A model generated the notes under the pieces. The model was given only the letters and a program-made list of their open reading frames with translations, was not told the DNA's origin and did not search any database. From Imbroritus primus (GTDB taxonomy: Bacteria > Pseudomonadota > Gammaproteobacteria > Burkholderiales > Burkholderiaceae): a DNA stretch of 64,000 nt. The translations under genes were made by a program, and so were the position numbers. Shown piece by piece: positions 10,425 through 18,716 of the stretch. Within the stretch, counting starts at the first letter, position 1. Every line of letters starts with the position of its first letter. Location: the NCBI RefSeq assembly GCF_964332355.1, contig NZ_OZ201293.1, positions 496,001-560,000 of the forward strand, in the 5' to 3' direction.

Positions 10425-11804
10425 TCAGTTGTTCGAGGCCAGCACGTTAAAGGTCCGCAGTGCGTTGATGCGCGACAGCATCTGCGCCGTATAGGCCAGG
10501 AACTGTTCTCGCGACTTGCCGGTGAGCGCTGGGCTCGCGACATCGCCCGCCATCAGGGGGTTCTGTGGCACGTTGTCCACGCGGAATTCGTAGTGCAGGT
10601 GCGGCCCGGTGGCCCAGCCCGTGGAGCCCACGTAGCCGATCACCTCGCCCTGCGAGACGCGCTGGCCCGGCTTGAGACCGGAGGCGAAGCCCGACAGGTG
10701 GGCATAGTACGTCGAGTAGCCGCGGCCATGCTGCAGGATGATCAGGTTGCCGTACCCATTCTGCTGCCCGGTGAACTGCACCGTGCCGTCGCCCGAGGCG
10801 AATACCTTGGTACCGGCCGGCGCGGCGAAATCCACGCCCTTGTGCGTATGCCACTTGTCATAGATCGGGTGGTTGCGGCCGCCGAAGCCCGACGACATGC
10901 GCGAGAACTCGATCGGGGCCCGCAGGAAGGCACGCTTCATGCTGCGGCCGTCAAAGGTGTAGTAGGCGCCGCCATTGTCCCCGCGGCTGTACCACAGGGC
11001 CTGGTGCACGCGGTTGTTGTTGATCAGCTCCACGGCCACCACGCGGCCGTTGCGCACGAACTCGCCGTCCTGGAAACCGGCTTCGTAGACGATGCGGAAG
11101 CGGTCGCCCGGATCGATGTCGTGGTGGAAGTCGATCACGCCCGAGAAGATCGAGACGACCTGGTCGACCACCGCATCCGGCACGTTGGCGGCATCCATGC
11201 CATTGAAAAAGCCCCGGCGGAACTCGCCCGAGCGCATTTCATGGCGGATTTCGTTGTTGACCGAGTCGATACGCGCGCGGTAGGTCGGTTCAGCGGTGTT
11301 CTTGACACGTTCGACCACCAGCTGGCGTGACGTGGCGGCATCGCCACCCAGCACGGCCTGCAGCGATATCAGCGTATTGCGGCTGTCGGTTTCGGCCAGC
11401 ACGGTCTGGCCGGGCTTCAGGTCGAACAGGCTGCGCGCGGTTGCATTGCGGCGGATGAACGCCTCGGCATCGGGATCCTGAACCGAGAGGCGGCGTAGCA
11501 GCGAAGCGACGGTTTCGCCACGCTGCATCCGTTCCTGGCGGATGAAGGTCTGATCGGCTTCTACCAGCTGGTCCAGCTGGGCGCGCAAATCAGGCAGTTT
11601 GATGGTTTCAGCCACACGTGGTTGGTTGGGATCGTCGTTCGGTACCCCGGGCGCCACGCCCATCGCTGCGGCCATGCCGAGCGCAAAGGTTGAACCGATC
11701 ACCGCCGTTACCTGCTTGCGCCGGCGCGCATGCAGCGTATTCGTCGGATCGACGAGGATCACCAACTCACGCGCGAAAAACTCGCGGAGTTTTTGCCACA
11801 TCAC
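10425..11804 (-). CDS. OapA-domain M23 peptidoglycan endopeptidase (MepM-like)
   Basis: A 459-residue M23/LytM metallopeptidase that probably cuts peptide cross-links in murein. Residues about 30-50 form an N-terminal membrane anchor. Next come an OapA/LysM-like region and the second-domain stretch ending in a RIVYEAGFQDGEFVRNGRV segment. The catalytic LytM domain has HTHKGVDFAAPAGTKV (zinc His and Asp) near residue 320 and the GPHLHYEFRVD motif (HxH) near residue 400. The zinc ligands are intact, so it should be an active enzyme rather than an EnvC-type activator. Start is one of two adjacent ATGs. It is divergent from tyrS. Confidence 0.9.
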   Translation of the reverse strand: MMWQKLREFFARELVILVDPTNTLHARRRKQVTAVIGSTFALGMAAAMGVAPGVPNDDPNQPRVAETIKLPDLRAQLDQLVEADQTFIRQERMQRGETVASLLRRLSVQDPDAEAFIRRNATARSLFDLKPGQTVLAETDSRNTLISLQAVLGGDAATSRQLVVERVKNTAEPTYRARIDSVNNEIRHEMRSGEFRRGFFNGMDAANVPDAVVDQVVSIFSGVIDFHHDIDPGDRFRIVYEAGFQDGEFVRNGRVVAVELINNNRVHQALWYSRGDNGGAYYTFDGRSMKRAFLRAPIEFSRMSSGFGGRNHPIYDKWHTHKGVDFAAPAGTKVFASGDGTVQFTGQQNGYGNLIILQHGRGYSTYYAHLSGFASGLKPGQRVSQGEVIGYVGSTGWATGPHLHYEFRVDNVPQNPLMAGDVASPALTGKSREQFLAYTAQMLSRINALRTFNVLASNN

Positions 11805-12002
11805 GTAAAATCACTATTCGTTGAGCGCTGGCGCCGCGCCGGATCCGAGTGATCCAGACCTCTCCCCCGAGAGGTGCGACGTCAACCCTGCTTGTTGAGG
11901 AACCGGCTTTCCGCGCCTTTGGCAGGAAAACGGTTGACCGGAAGTATAGCAAACTTGTCCGGGTCTCCTTTCAAAGAACCAATTCATTCAAATACTTACC
12001 TC

Positions 12003-13256
12003 ATGTCTGTGTCTACTTCCGGTGCGCCGGTTCCCGGAGCCACGCCATTTCCTGTTACCGACGCCGTGCGCCATGCCATGCAGGTGTCCCAGCGCGGCTG
12101 CGACGAGCTGCTGATCGCCGCGGAGTGGGAGCAGAAGCTGGCACGCAGCGCTGCCACCGGCCAACCGCTGCGCATCAAGCTCGGACTCGACCCGACCGCG
12201 CCCGATATCCACATCGGCCACACCGTGGTGCTGAACAAGATGCGCCAGTTGCAGGATCTGGGCCACCAGGTGATTTTCCTGATCGGCGACTTCACCTCCA
12301 CCATTGGCGATCCGTCCGGCCGCAACGCCACGCGGCCGCCGCTGACGCGCGAGCAGATCGAGTTCAACGCCCAGACCTATTACCGTCAGGCCAGCATGGT
12401 GCTCGATCCGGCCCGCACTGAAATCCGCTACAACAGCGAGTGGTGCGACCCGCTCGGCGCCCGCGGGATGATCCAGCTGGCGGCCCGCTATACCGTCGCG
12501 CGCATGATGGAGCGCGACGATTTCACCAAACGCTACCGGGCTGGGATTCCCATTTCGGTGCATGAGTTCCTCTATCCGCTTATGCAGGGCTACGATTCCG
12601 TGGCCCTCAAGGCCGACCTGGAGCTCGGCGGCACCGACCAGAAGTTCAACCTGCTGGTCGGCCGCGAACTGCAGAAGGAATACGGCCAGGAGCCGCAGTG
12701 CATCCTGACCATGCCCCTGCTCGAAGGGCTGGACGGCGTGGAAAAGATGTCCAAGTCCAAGGGCAACTATGTCGGCATCTCGGAAGCGCCCTCCGAAATG
12801 TTCGGCAAGCTGATGAGTATTTCGGACGATTTGATGTGGCGGTATTTCACGCTGCTGTCGTTCCGCCCCGAGGCGGAAATCGCCGGCATGCGCGCCGAGG
12901 TGGCCCAGGGCCGCAACCCGCGCGACATGAAGGTGCTGCTGGCCCAGGAGATCGTGGCGCGCTTCCACAGCCAGGCCGACGCCGAAAAAGCCCTGGAAGA
13001 TTTCAATCACCGCGCACGCGGCGGGGTCCCGGACGACATTCCGGAAGTCAGCCTGTCCGGTGCGCCACTGGCTATCGCCCAGCTGCTCAAGCAGGCCAAC
13101 CTGTGCCCGTCGACCTCCGAGGCCAACCGCAACATCGAGCAGGGCGGCGTACGCATCGACGGCACGGTGATTTCTGACAAGGGTCTGAAGGTCGATGCCG
13201 GCACGTATGTGGTACAGGTCGGCAAGCGCCGCTTTGCCCGCGTCACGCTGGCCTGA
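12003..13256 (+). CDS. tyrS: tyrosyl-tRNA synthetase
   Basis: A 417-residue class I synthetase that charges tRNA-Tyr. The HIGH motif is in PDIHIGHTVV (near residue 64) and the KMSKS loop in EKMSKSKGNY (near residue 248). A C-terminal S4 RNA-binding domain (about 350-417) includes NRNIEQGGVRIDGTVI. The frame is open upstream, but ATG 12003 gives the usual length of this longer proteobacterial TyrRS type. dtd follows after three bases, a functional pairing because Dtd removes D-Tyr from tRNA-Tyr. Confidence 0.96.
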   Translation: MSVSTSGAPVPGATPFPVTDAVRHAMQVSQRGCDELLIAAEWEQKLARSAATGQPLRIKLGLDPTAPDIHIGHTVVLNKMRQLQDLGHQVIFLIGDFTSTIGDPSGRNATRPPLTREQIEFNAQTYYRQASMVLDPARTEIRYNSEWCDPLGARGMIQLAARYTVARMMERDDFTKRYRAGIPISVHEFLYPLMQGYDSVALKADLELGGTDQKFNLLVGRELQKEYGQEPQCILTMPLLEGLDGVEKMSKSKGNYVGISEAPSEMFGKLMSISDDLMWRYFTLLSFRPEAEIAGMRAEVAQGRNPRDMKVLLAQEIVARFHSQADAEKALEDFNHRARGGVPDDIPEVSLSGAPLAIAQLLKQANLCPSTSEANRNIEQGGVRIDGTVISDKGLKVDAGTYVVQVGKRRFARVTLA

Positions 13257-13259
13257 CGC

Positions 13260-13742
13260 ATGATCGGCCTGATCCAGCGGGTCACCCAGGCCCGTGTCGA
13301 TGTCGCGGGAGCCACGGTGGGAGAGATCGGTCCCGGCCTGCTGGCGCTGGTGTGCGCGGAGCGCGGCGATACCGAGGCGGAATCCGTGCGGCTGCTCGAC
13401 AAGCTGCTGGGCTATCGCGTGTTTTCCGATGCCGCTGGCAAGATGAACCTGTCGCTGCGCCAGCGCGCCGCAGCCGGCGAAGCGGCAGGATTGTTGATTG
13501 TGTCGCAATTCACCTTGGCCGCCGACACGCGCAGCGGCGCCCGGCCCAGCTTTACGCCTGCCGCCGATCCGGCGACCGGCCAGCGCCTGTATGAACATTT
13601 CGTGGCCGAGGCACGCCGCCAGCATGGCCAGCAGGGCGAGGTGGCCACCGGTATCTTCGCCGCCGACATGCAGGTCAGCCTGACCAATGATGGCCCGGTC
13701 ACCTTCTGGCTGCGCATCCCGCCGCCCGGAGGCGCGGCATGA
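13260..13742 (+). CDS. dtd: D-aminoacyl-tRNA deacylase
   Basis: A 160-residue Dtd, which hydrolyses D-amino acids mischarged on tRNA. The two conserved active-site motifs are present: VSQFTLAADT near residue 81 and NDGPVTFWL (the Gly-cisPro motif) near residue 142. The N-terminus MIGLIQRVTQARVDV is standard. It is directly downstream of tyrS and overlaps the next gene by ATGA, so the three genes form one transcription unit. Confidence 0.96.
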   Translation: MIGLIQRVTQARVDVAGATVGEIGPGLLALVCAERGDTEAESVRLLDKLLGYRVFSDAAGKMNLSLRQRAAAGEAAGLLIVSQFTLAADTRSGARPSFTPAADPATGQRLYEHFVAEARRQHGQQGEVATGIFAADMQVSLTNDGPVTFWLRIPPPGGAA

Positions 13743-14416
13743 CGGACGGTCCTGCAAAGCAGGCATCCCTCCCACCGGACAGTACCCGCCTACTGGTGAT
13801 CCGCCATGGCGAAACCGCCTGGAACCGCGAGCGGCGCTGGCAGGGGCATCTCGACATCGACCTGAACGCACGCGGCGCGGTCCAGGCGGCAAGCCTCGGG
13901 CCGGCGCTGGCGCATGAGCCGCTCGACGCGATCTATGCCAGCGACCTGCAGCGCGCACGCAAGACGGCGGAGGGTATGAGCCATGGCCGTGGCCTACCGG
14001 TGCATCTCGATCCGGCCCTGCGTGAGCGTGCCTTCGGGGCGTTCGAGGGCATGCTGCATGGCGAAGTCGAGGCGGCCGATCCGGCTGGTTATGCCCGCTG
14101 GCGCGCCCACGATCTGGACTACGGCCCGCCTGGCGGCGAAACGCTGGCTGATTTCCACCGCCGCGTGCTCGACGCTGTGACCGCTATCGCGCGCCGGCAC
14201 CTTGGACAAGTGGTGGCCATCGTCACCCATGGCGGCGTGCTCGATTGCCTGTACCGTGCCGCCAGCGGTGCGCCCATGCATGGCCCGCGCACGGCTGACT
14301 TGCTGAATGCGGCGATCAATCGCCTGGAGTATGCCGGTGGGCGGCTGCATCTGGTTAGCTGGGGTGAAGCGGAGCATCTCGCGGGACTGGCGCTCGACGA
14401 AATCGACCGCGCCTGA
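13739..14416 (+). CDS. histidine phosphatase family protein (GpmB-like)
   Basis: A 225-residue member of the phosphoglycerate-mutase-like phosphatase superfamily. The catalytic RHG motif is in VIRHGETAWNRERRWQGHLD (residues about 20-39). YASDLQRARKTAE, the acid RERAFGAFEGML and the second catalytic histidine in VAIVTHGGVLDCLYR follow. The true substrate cannot be told from sequence. Many such proteins are phosphatases of small phosphoesters rather than glycolytic mutases. Its ATG overlaps the dtd stop. It is convergent with yhhQ, with only 33 bases between. Confidence 0.88.
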   Translation: MTDGPAKQASLPPDSTRLLVIRHGETAWNRERRWQGHLDIDLNARGAVQAASLGPALAHEPLDAIYASDLQRARKTAEGMSHGRGLPVHLDPALRERAFGAFEGMLHGEVEAADPAGYARWRAHDLDYGPPGGETLADFHRRVLDAVTAIARRHLGQVVAIVTHGGVLDCLYRAASGAPMHGPRTADLLNAAINRLEYAGGRLHLVSWGEAEHLAGLALDEIDRA

Positions 14417-14449
14417 GCGCCCCCGCACCGCGGGGCGCTGTCAGCCCGT

Positions 14450-15202
14450 TCAGTCCACACGCACGCGGAACGGCGTGAAGCGCGTGTGGTGGTCGTAGTA
14501 GTCCTCGTTCTCGGCTTTTTTCAGGAAAGCGACAACGCGATACGTCACCGGCGTCATTACCACTTCCCAACCGGTCTTCAGCACATACTGCGCAATCGCC
14601 ACGGCGATGATCTGCTGCGTCGGCCAGATGCCGTAGAAGGCGATGATGTAGAACAGCGAGGAATCCACCAGCTCGCCCACCATGGTCGAGCCAATGGTGC
14701 GTGTCCACAGCCACTTGCCGGCCGTCCAGATCTTCATCTTGGCCATCACGAAGCTGTTCGAGAAGCTGCCGCACCAGAAGGCGATCAGCGAACCCGCGGC
14801 GATACGCCAGGTATTGCCGAACACCTCCTCGAGGCTCTTCTGGTAACTGCTCATGAACGAGGCCACGGGCAGGTTGACCACCACGAAAGCCATGAAGGTG
14901 GCGAAGGCCAGCGCGCCGAAGCCGGCCCACACCACCCGGCGGTCGCGGCCGTAGCCGTACACCTCGGTCAGGATGTCGCCGAACACGTAGGAAATCGGAA
15001 AGAACAGCACGCCCGCGCCGAACGTGACCGTGCCGATCACCGGCAGTGTCACCTCCGCCGCCTTGGCCGCGCCGATCAGATTGGAGCACAGCAGCACAGT
15101 GACAAAGGCCACCATGACGAAATCGTAGTAGCGGTAGGTGCGCGGCACACGCGGGGTGGGAGCGGCAGGAGCGTCGGAAGCAGCAGAAGCAGGCGTCGGC
15201 AT
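14450..15202 (-). CDS. yhhQ: queuosine precursor transporter (YhhQ/DUF165 family)
   Basis: A 250-residue membrane protein of the VUT_1/YhhQ family, which imports queuosine precursors such as preQ0/preQ1 in E. coli. Six hydrophobic segments are visible, beginning with YYDFVMVAFVTVLLCSNLIG. The family stretches FPISYVFGDILTEVYGYGRDR and WTRTIGSTMVGELVDSSLFY are present. The frame is open for 83 codons further upstream, but ATG 15202 fits the family start after an Ala/Pro-rich leader. No preQ1 riboswitch was recognised upstream. ruvB lies upstream on the same strand, 157 bases away. Confidence 0.88.
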   Translation of the reverse strand: MPTPASAASDAPAAPTPRVPRTYRYYDFVMVAFVTVLLCSNLIGAAKAAEVTLPVIGTVTFGAGVLFFPISYVFGDILTEVYGYGRDRRVVWAGFGALAFATFMAFVVVNLPVASFMSSYQKSLEEVFGNTWRIAAGSLIAFWCGSFSNSFVMAKMKIWTAGKWLWTRTIGSTMVGELVDSSLFYIIAFYGIWPTQQIIAVAIAQYVLKTGWEVVMTPVTYRVVAFLKKAENEDYYDHHTRFTPFRVRVD

Positions 15203-15359
15203 CAAGCGTCTCGGATTGGTTGGAAAGGAGGAGCCGCGCTCACCCGCGCGCACACCGTCTGGGCGGTGCCGCGCCATGCGCTTGCCGTCGGGCGGCAGTA
15301 TGGCGCAGGTGCCGGTACATGATCGTGGGCGGTCGGCTCGCGATGGCGCGGGAGGGCGG

Positions 15360-16418
15360 TCAGGCCGGATTCCACAGGTCGCCCGACGGATCCTGCGCGC
15401 CTTGCGGTGCGGCCAGCCCGAAGTGGCGATACGCCAGCAGCGTCGCCACACGGCCGCGCGGCGTGCGCTGCAGATAGCCCTGCTGGATCAGGTACGGCTC
15501 GAGCACGTCCTCGATGGTGTCACGCTCCTCGCCGATGGCGGCGGCCAGATTGTCCACGCCCACCGGCCCGCCGTCGAACTTGTGCAGGATGGCTTCGAGC
15601 AGCTTGCGGTCCATCAGGTCGAAACCCACCGCGTCCACATCGAGCATGCTTAGCGCGGCATCCGCCACTTCGCGCGTGATGGTACCGTCGGCCTTGACCT
15701 CGGCATAGTCGCGCACGCGCCGCAGCAGGCGGTTGGCGATCCGCGGCGTACCGCGCGCGCGGCGTGCGATCTCGAGCGCGCCGTCCTCGGCGATGTCTGC
15801 ATTCAGCAGCCCGGCCGAACGGGTGACGATGCGCGCCAGTTCCGGCGCGGTATAGAACTCCAGGCGCGCCACGATGCCGAAGCGGTCGCGCAGCGGATTG
15901 GTCAGCATGCCGGCGCGCGTGGTCGCACCGACTAGTGTGAACGGCTGCAGGTCGAGCTTGACCGAGCGCGCGGCCGGGCCTTCGCCGATCATGATGTCGA
16001 TCTGGTAGTCCTCGAGCGCGGGATACAGGATTTCCTCGACCACCGGCGAGAGCCGGTGAATTTCGTCGATGAACAGCACATCGTTGGCTTCGAGGTTGGT
16101 CAGCAGCGCTGCCAGGTCGCCGGGACGCTCCAACACCGGACCCGACGTCTGGCGCAGGTTGACGCCCATCTCGCGTGCCACGATGTGCGCCAGCGTGGTC
16201 TTGCCGAGGCCCGGCGGGCCGAACAGCAGCACGTGGTCGAGCGGCTCCTGGCGGCGGCGTGCCGCGGTCATGAAGATGTCCAGCTGGCCACGGATCTTTT
16301 CCTGGCCGACATACTCGTCCAGCAGCTTCGGGCGCAGCGCGCGTTCGAACGCCTCCTCGCGTGCCGAGGCGGGAGCGGCGGAGATCAGGCGGTCGCCCAG
16401 TTTGTCGGTTTCGATCAT
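15360..16418 (-). CDS. ruvB: Holliday junction branch migration ATPase RuvB
   Basis: A 352-residue AAA+ motor that drives branch migration with RuvA. The Walker A motif is GPPGLGKTTLAH (near residue 67), Walker B is LFIDEIHRL, sensor 1 is GATTRAGML, and the arginine-finger region follows in NPLRDRFG. The C-terminal winged helix ends in QQGYLQRTPRGRVAT. It is downstream of ruvA with 44 bases between, the usual pair. Confidence 0.97.
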   Translation of the reverse strand: MIETDKLGDRLISAAPASAREEAFERALRPKLLDEYVGQEKIRGQLDIFMTAARRRQEPLDHVLLFGPPGLGKTTLAHIVAREMGVNLRQTSGPVLERPGDLAALLTNLEANDVLFIDEIHRLSPVVEEILYPALEDYQIDIMIGEGPAARSVKLDLQPFTLVGATTRAGMLTNPLRDRFGIVARLEFYTAPELARIVTRSAGLLNADIAEDGALEIARRARGTPRIANRLLRRVRDYAEVKADGTITREVADAALSMLDVDAVGFDLMDRKLLEAILHKFDGGPVGVDNLAAAIGEERDTIEDVLEPYLIQQGYLQRTPRGRVATLLAYRHFGLAAPQGAQDPSGDLWNPA

Positions 16419-16462
16419 GGCGCTAGTGTACCGTGCCGGTCATCCATGGGTGGGTTTGTCGC

Positions 16463-17041
16463 TCAGCTCTTCGACAGTGCCTTGAGCGCCAGCTTGATGC
16501 CGTCGGAGACGCCCGTGCCTGCCGGCACCTGCTTGACCGCCAGGGTTGCCTCCTTATCGGAGTAGCCGAGCGCGAGCAGGGCATTGAGGATGTCCGCCGT
16601 GGCATCCGCCGGACCGCTGATGCCGGCTGCGCCGAGGTCGGCGCCAAGCTTGCCTTTCAGCTCCAGCAGCAGGCGCTCGGCGGTTTTCTTGCCAATGCCG
16701 GGGATGCGGGTCAGGCGGCCCGCTTCCTGCAGCGTCACCACCTGGGCCAGTTCCGCTACCGACAGGCCCGACAGCACCGCCAGCGCCATGCGCGCGCCGA
16801 TGCCGGTGATCTTGATCAGTTCGCGGAAGGCATCGCGCTCGCTGGCCGTGCCGAAGCCATACAGCAGATGGGCATCCTCGCGCACGATCAGCTGGGTGAG
16901 CAGCGTCACGCGCTCGCCGGTACCCGGCAACTGGTAGAAGGTGCTCATCGGCACCGCGATCTCGTAGCCGACGCCCTGGCAATCCACCAGCAGATAGGGC
17001 GGATTCTTTTCGACCAGGGTGCCGACGATGCGACCGATCAT
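16463..17041 (-). CDS. ruvA: Holliday junction DNA helicase subunit RuvA
   Basis: A 192-residue RuvA, the tetramer that holds the four-way junction open. The N-terminal OB fold begins MIGRIVGTLVEKNPPYLLVD. The two helix-hairpin-helix motifs are LIKITGIGARMALAVLSG and LTRIPGIGKKTAERLLLEL. Domain III with GYSDKEATLAVK binds RuvB. ruvC, which normally precedes ruvA in Burkholderiales, is not here. ybeY is upstream instead. Confidence 0.97.
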   Translation of the reverse strand: MIGRIVGTLVEKNPPYLLVDCQGVGYEIAVPMSTFYQLPGTGERVTLLTQLIVREDAHLLYGFGTASERDAFRELIKITGIGARMALAVLSGLSVAELAQVVTLQEAGRLTRIPGIGKKTAERLLLELKGKLGADLGAAGISGPADATADILNALLALGYSDKEATLAVKQVPAGTGVSDGIKLALKALSKS

Positions 17042-17230
17042 GTCACTCTCCTAGGGCCACATGGCCAGGTGTGGCGTGGGCGCGCGCCCGACGCAAGGGA
17101 TGAAAAAGAGGGGCGGGTTCCGGCCCATGACAGGCGCTCAAGGCAGCCTGATCGAGCCGTGCAGGCGACAGGCCATCTGCAGCGTCATCCTGCATGTACT
17201 GCCACGCCTTGGACGGGCTACCGCAAGTGG

Positions 17231-17695
17231 TCATGCCGCATGGTCTGCATAGGGATCGGGATAACCCAGCGTGGCGAGCAACTCGGTTTCGAGTGCTTCC
17301 ATTTCCTGCGCTTCGTCCTCGTCCTCGTGATCGTAGCCTTGCGCATGCAGCGCGCCGTGCACGACCAGATGCGCGTAATGGGCCTCGAGCGGCTTGCCCT
17401 GCTCGGCGGCCTCGCGTTCCACCACCGGGCAGCACAGCACGATGTCGCCGCGCACCGGATCGTCCTCGTTCTCGGCATAGGCGAAGGTCAGCACATTGGT
17501 GGCGTAATCCTTGCCACGATAGGTGCGATTGAGCGCGCGGCCCTCTTCCTCGTCGACGAAACGGACGGTGAATTCGGCATCGGCAAACAGCGCGGGCCTG
17601 AGCCACGCAAGGACCTGCGGGCGACGTGGCACGCCGGGTCGCTGGCGGGTGCCCCTGCCAGCTTGCACGGACAGTGAAAGTTTCGGCATGGTCAT
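17231..17695 (-). CDS. ybeY: endoribonuclease YbeY
   Basis: A 154-residue zinc endoribonuclease involved in 16S rRNA 3'-end maturation and ribosome quality control. The metal motif is HLVVHGALHAQGYDHEDEDE (near residue 117), with three histidines in the H-x3-H-x5-H pattern. RTYRGKDYATNVLTF is the second family block. It overlaps the end of phoH by four bases, so the two are coupled. The usual downstream gene ybeX/corC is missing. Confidence 0.95.
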   Translation of the reverse strand: MTMPKLSLSVQAGRGTRQRPGVPRRPQVLAWLRPALFADAEFTVRFVDEEEGRALNRTYRGKDYATNVLTFAYAENEDDPVRGDIVLCCPVVEREAAEQGKPLEAHYAHLVVHGALHAQGYDHEDEDEAQEMEALETELLATLGYPDPYADHAA

Positions 17696-18705
17696 TCGTC
17701 CCGGTGCTGCGCGTGATAGGCGTCGTAGGCTTCGACGATGCGTGCGACGAGCGGATGGCGCACGACGTCAGCTGCCGAGAAATGCGTGGCGGCCACGCCG
17801 CGCACATTGCCCAGCACATGCTGCGATTCGATCAAGCCGCTCTTCTGGCCGCGCGGCAGGTCGATCTGCGTGGTATCGCCAGTCACCACGGCGCGCGAGC
17901 CGAAGCCAATGCGCGTCAGGAACATCTTCATCTGCTCGGGCGTGGTGTTCTGCGCCTCGTCGAGGATGATGAAGGCATGGTTCAGCGTACGCCCGCGCAT
18001 GTAGGCGAGCGGCGCGACTTCGATCATCTGCCGCTCGAACATCTTCTGCGTCTTGTCGAAGCCGAGCAGATCGTAGAGTGCGTCATACAGCGGACGCAGG
18101 TAGGGATCGACCTTCTGCGCCAGATCGCCCGGCAGGAAGCCAAGGCGCTCGCCGGCTTCCACTGCCGGCCGTGTCAGCACGATGCGCTTGACCGCATCGC
18201 GCTCCAGCGCGTCAACCGCGCACGCCACGGCGAGATAGGTCTTGCCGGTGCCGGCCGGGCCGATGCCGAAGGTCAGGTCGTGCGACAGGATATTGCGCAG
18301 GTACTCGCGCTGCATTGCCGTGCGGCCATGCAGGTCGCTGCGGCGGGTCTGCAGCGCCGGGGATACGTCGTTCTCGTCGAGCGGGGCGCCGTCTTCATCT
18401 TCGAGTTCCGGCAGATACGCGCCGTGTGCTGCGACCTGCCGCGTCTCCACCAGGCCGAGCTGGATTTCATCGACCGAAAGCGGCGAGCGCGCTCGGTTGT
18501 AGAACGTCTCGAGTGCGTTGGCACCCTGCTGTGCCTGTGTGCCGCGCACCGTAAAGCGGTGGCCACGGCGCTGGATGGTCACGTCCAGCGCCTGCTCGAT
18601 TTGCCGCAGGTTCTCGTCGAGCGGGCCGCACAGGTTCTGCAGGCGGGCATTGTCGTCCTTGGGAGCGACGAATTCGGCAGCGAGGGATTTATTTATCTTG
18701 GCCAT
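17692..18705 (-). CDS. ybeZ: PhoH-like ATPase (YbeZ)
   Basis: A 337-residue PhoH-family P-loop ATPase that works with YbeY in rRNA metabolism. The Walker A motif is GPAGTGKTYLAVACA (near residue 145) and Walker B is FIILDEAQN (near residue 242). VLTRPAVEAGERLGFLPGD and RMFLTRIGFGSRAVVTGD-like segments are typical. It sits between miaB (upstream, 11 bases) and ybeY (overlap), the conserved miaB-ybeZ-ybeY order. Confidence 0.95.
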   Translation of the reverse strand: MAKINKSLAAEFVAPKDDNARLQNLCGPLDENLRQIEQALDVTIQRRGHRFTVRGTQAQQGANALETFYNRARSPLSVDEIQLGLVETRQVAAHGAYLPELEDEDGAPLDENDVSPALQTRRSDLHGRTAMQREYLRNILSHDLTFGIGPAGTGKTYLAVACAVDALERDAVKRIVLTRPAVEAGERLGFLPGDLAQKVDPYLRPLYDALYDLLGFDKTQKMFERQMIEVAPLAYMRGRTLNHAFIILDEAQNTTPEQMKMFLTRIGFGSRAVVTGDTTQIDLPRGQKSGLIESQHVLGNVRGVAATHFSAADVVRHPLVARIVEAYDAYHAQHRDE

Positions 18706-18716
18706 GGCGGATGGTG

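Noticed and set aside
11988..13958. Open frame of about 650 codons antisense to tyrS and dtd
   Set aside because: It overlaps two conserved genes in full, and the predicted protein is low-complexity Arg/Gln/His-rich without a recognisable domain.
14953..15359. Search for a preQ1 riboswitch or an independent promoter upstream of yhhQ
   Set aside because: No preQ1-type stem with the C-rich loop and A-rich tail could be found, so none is claimed.
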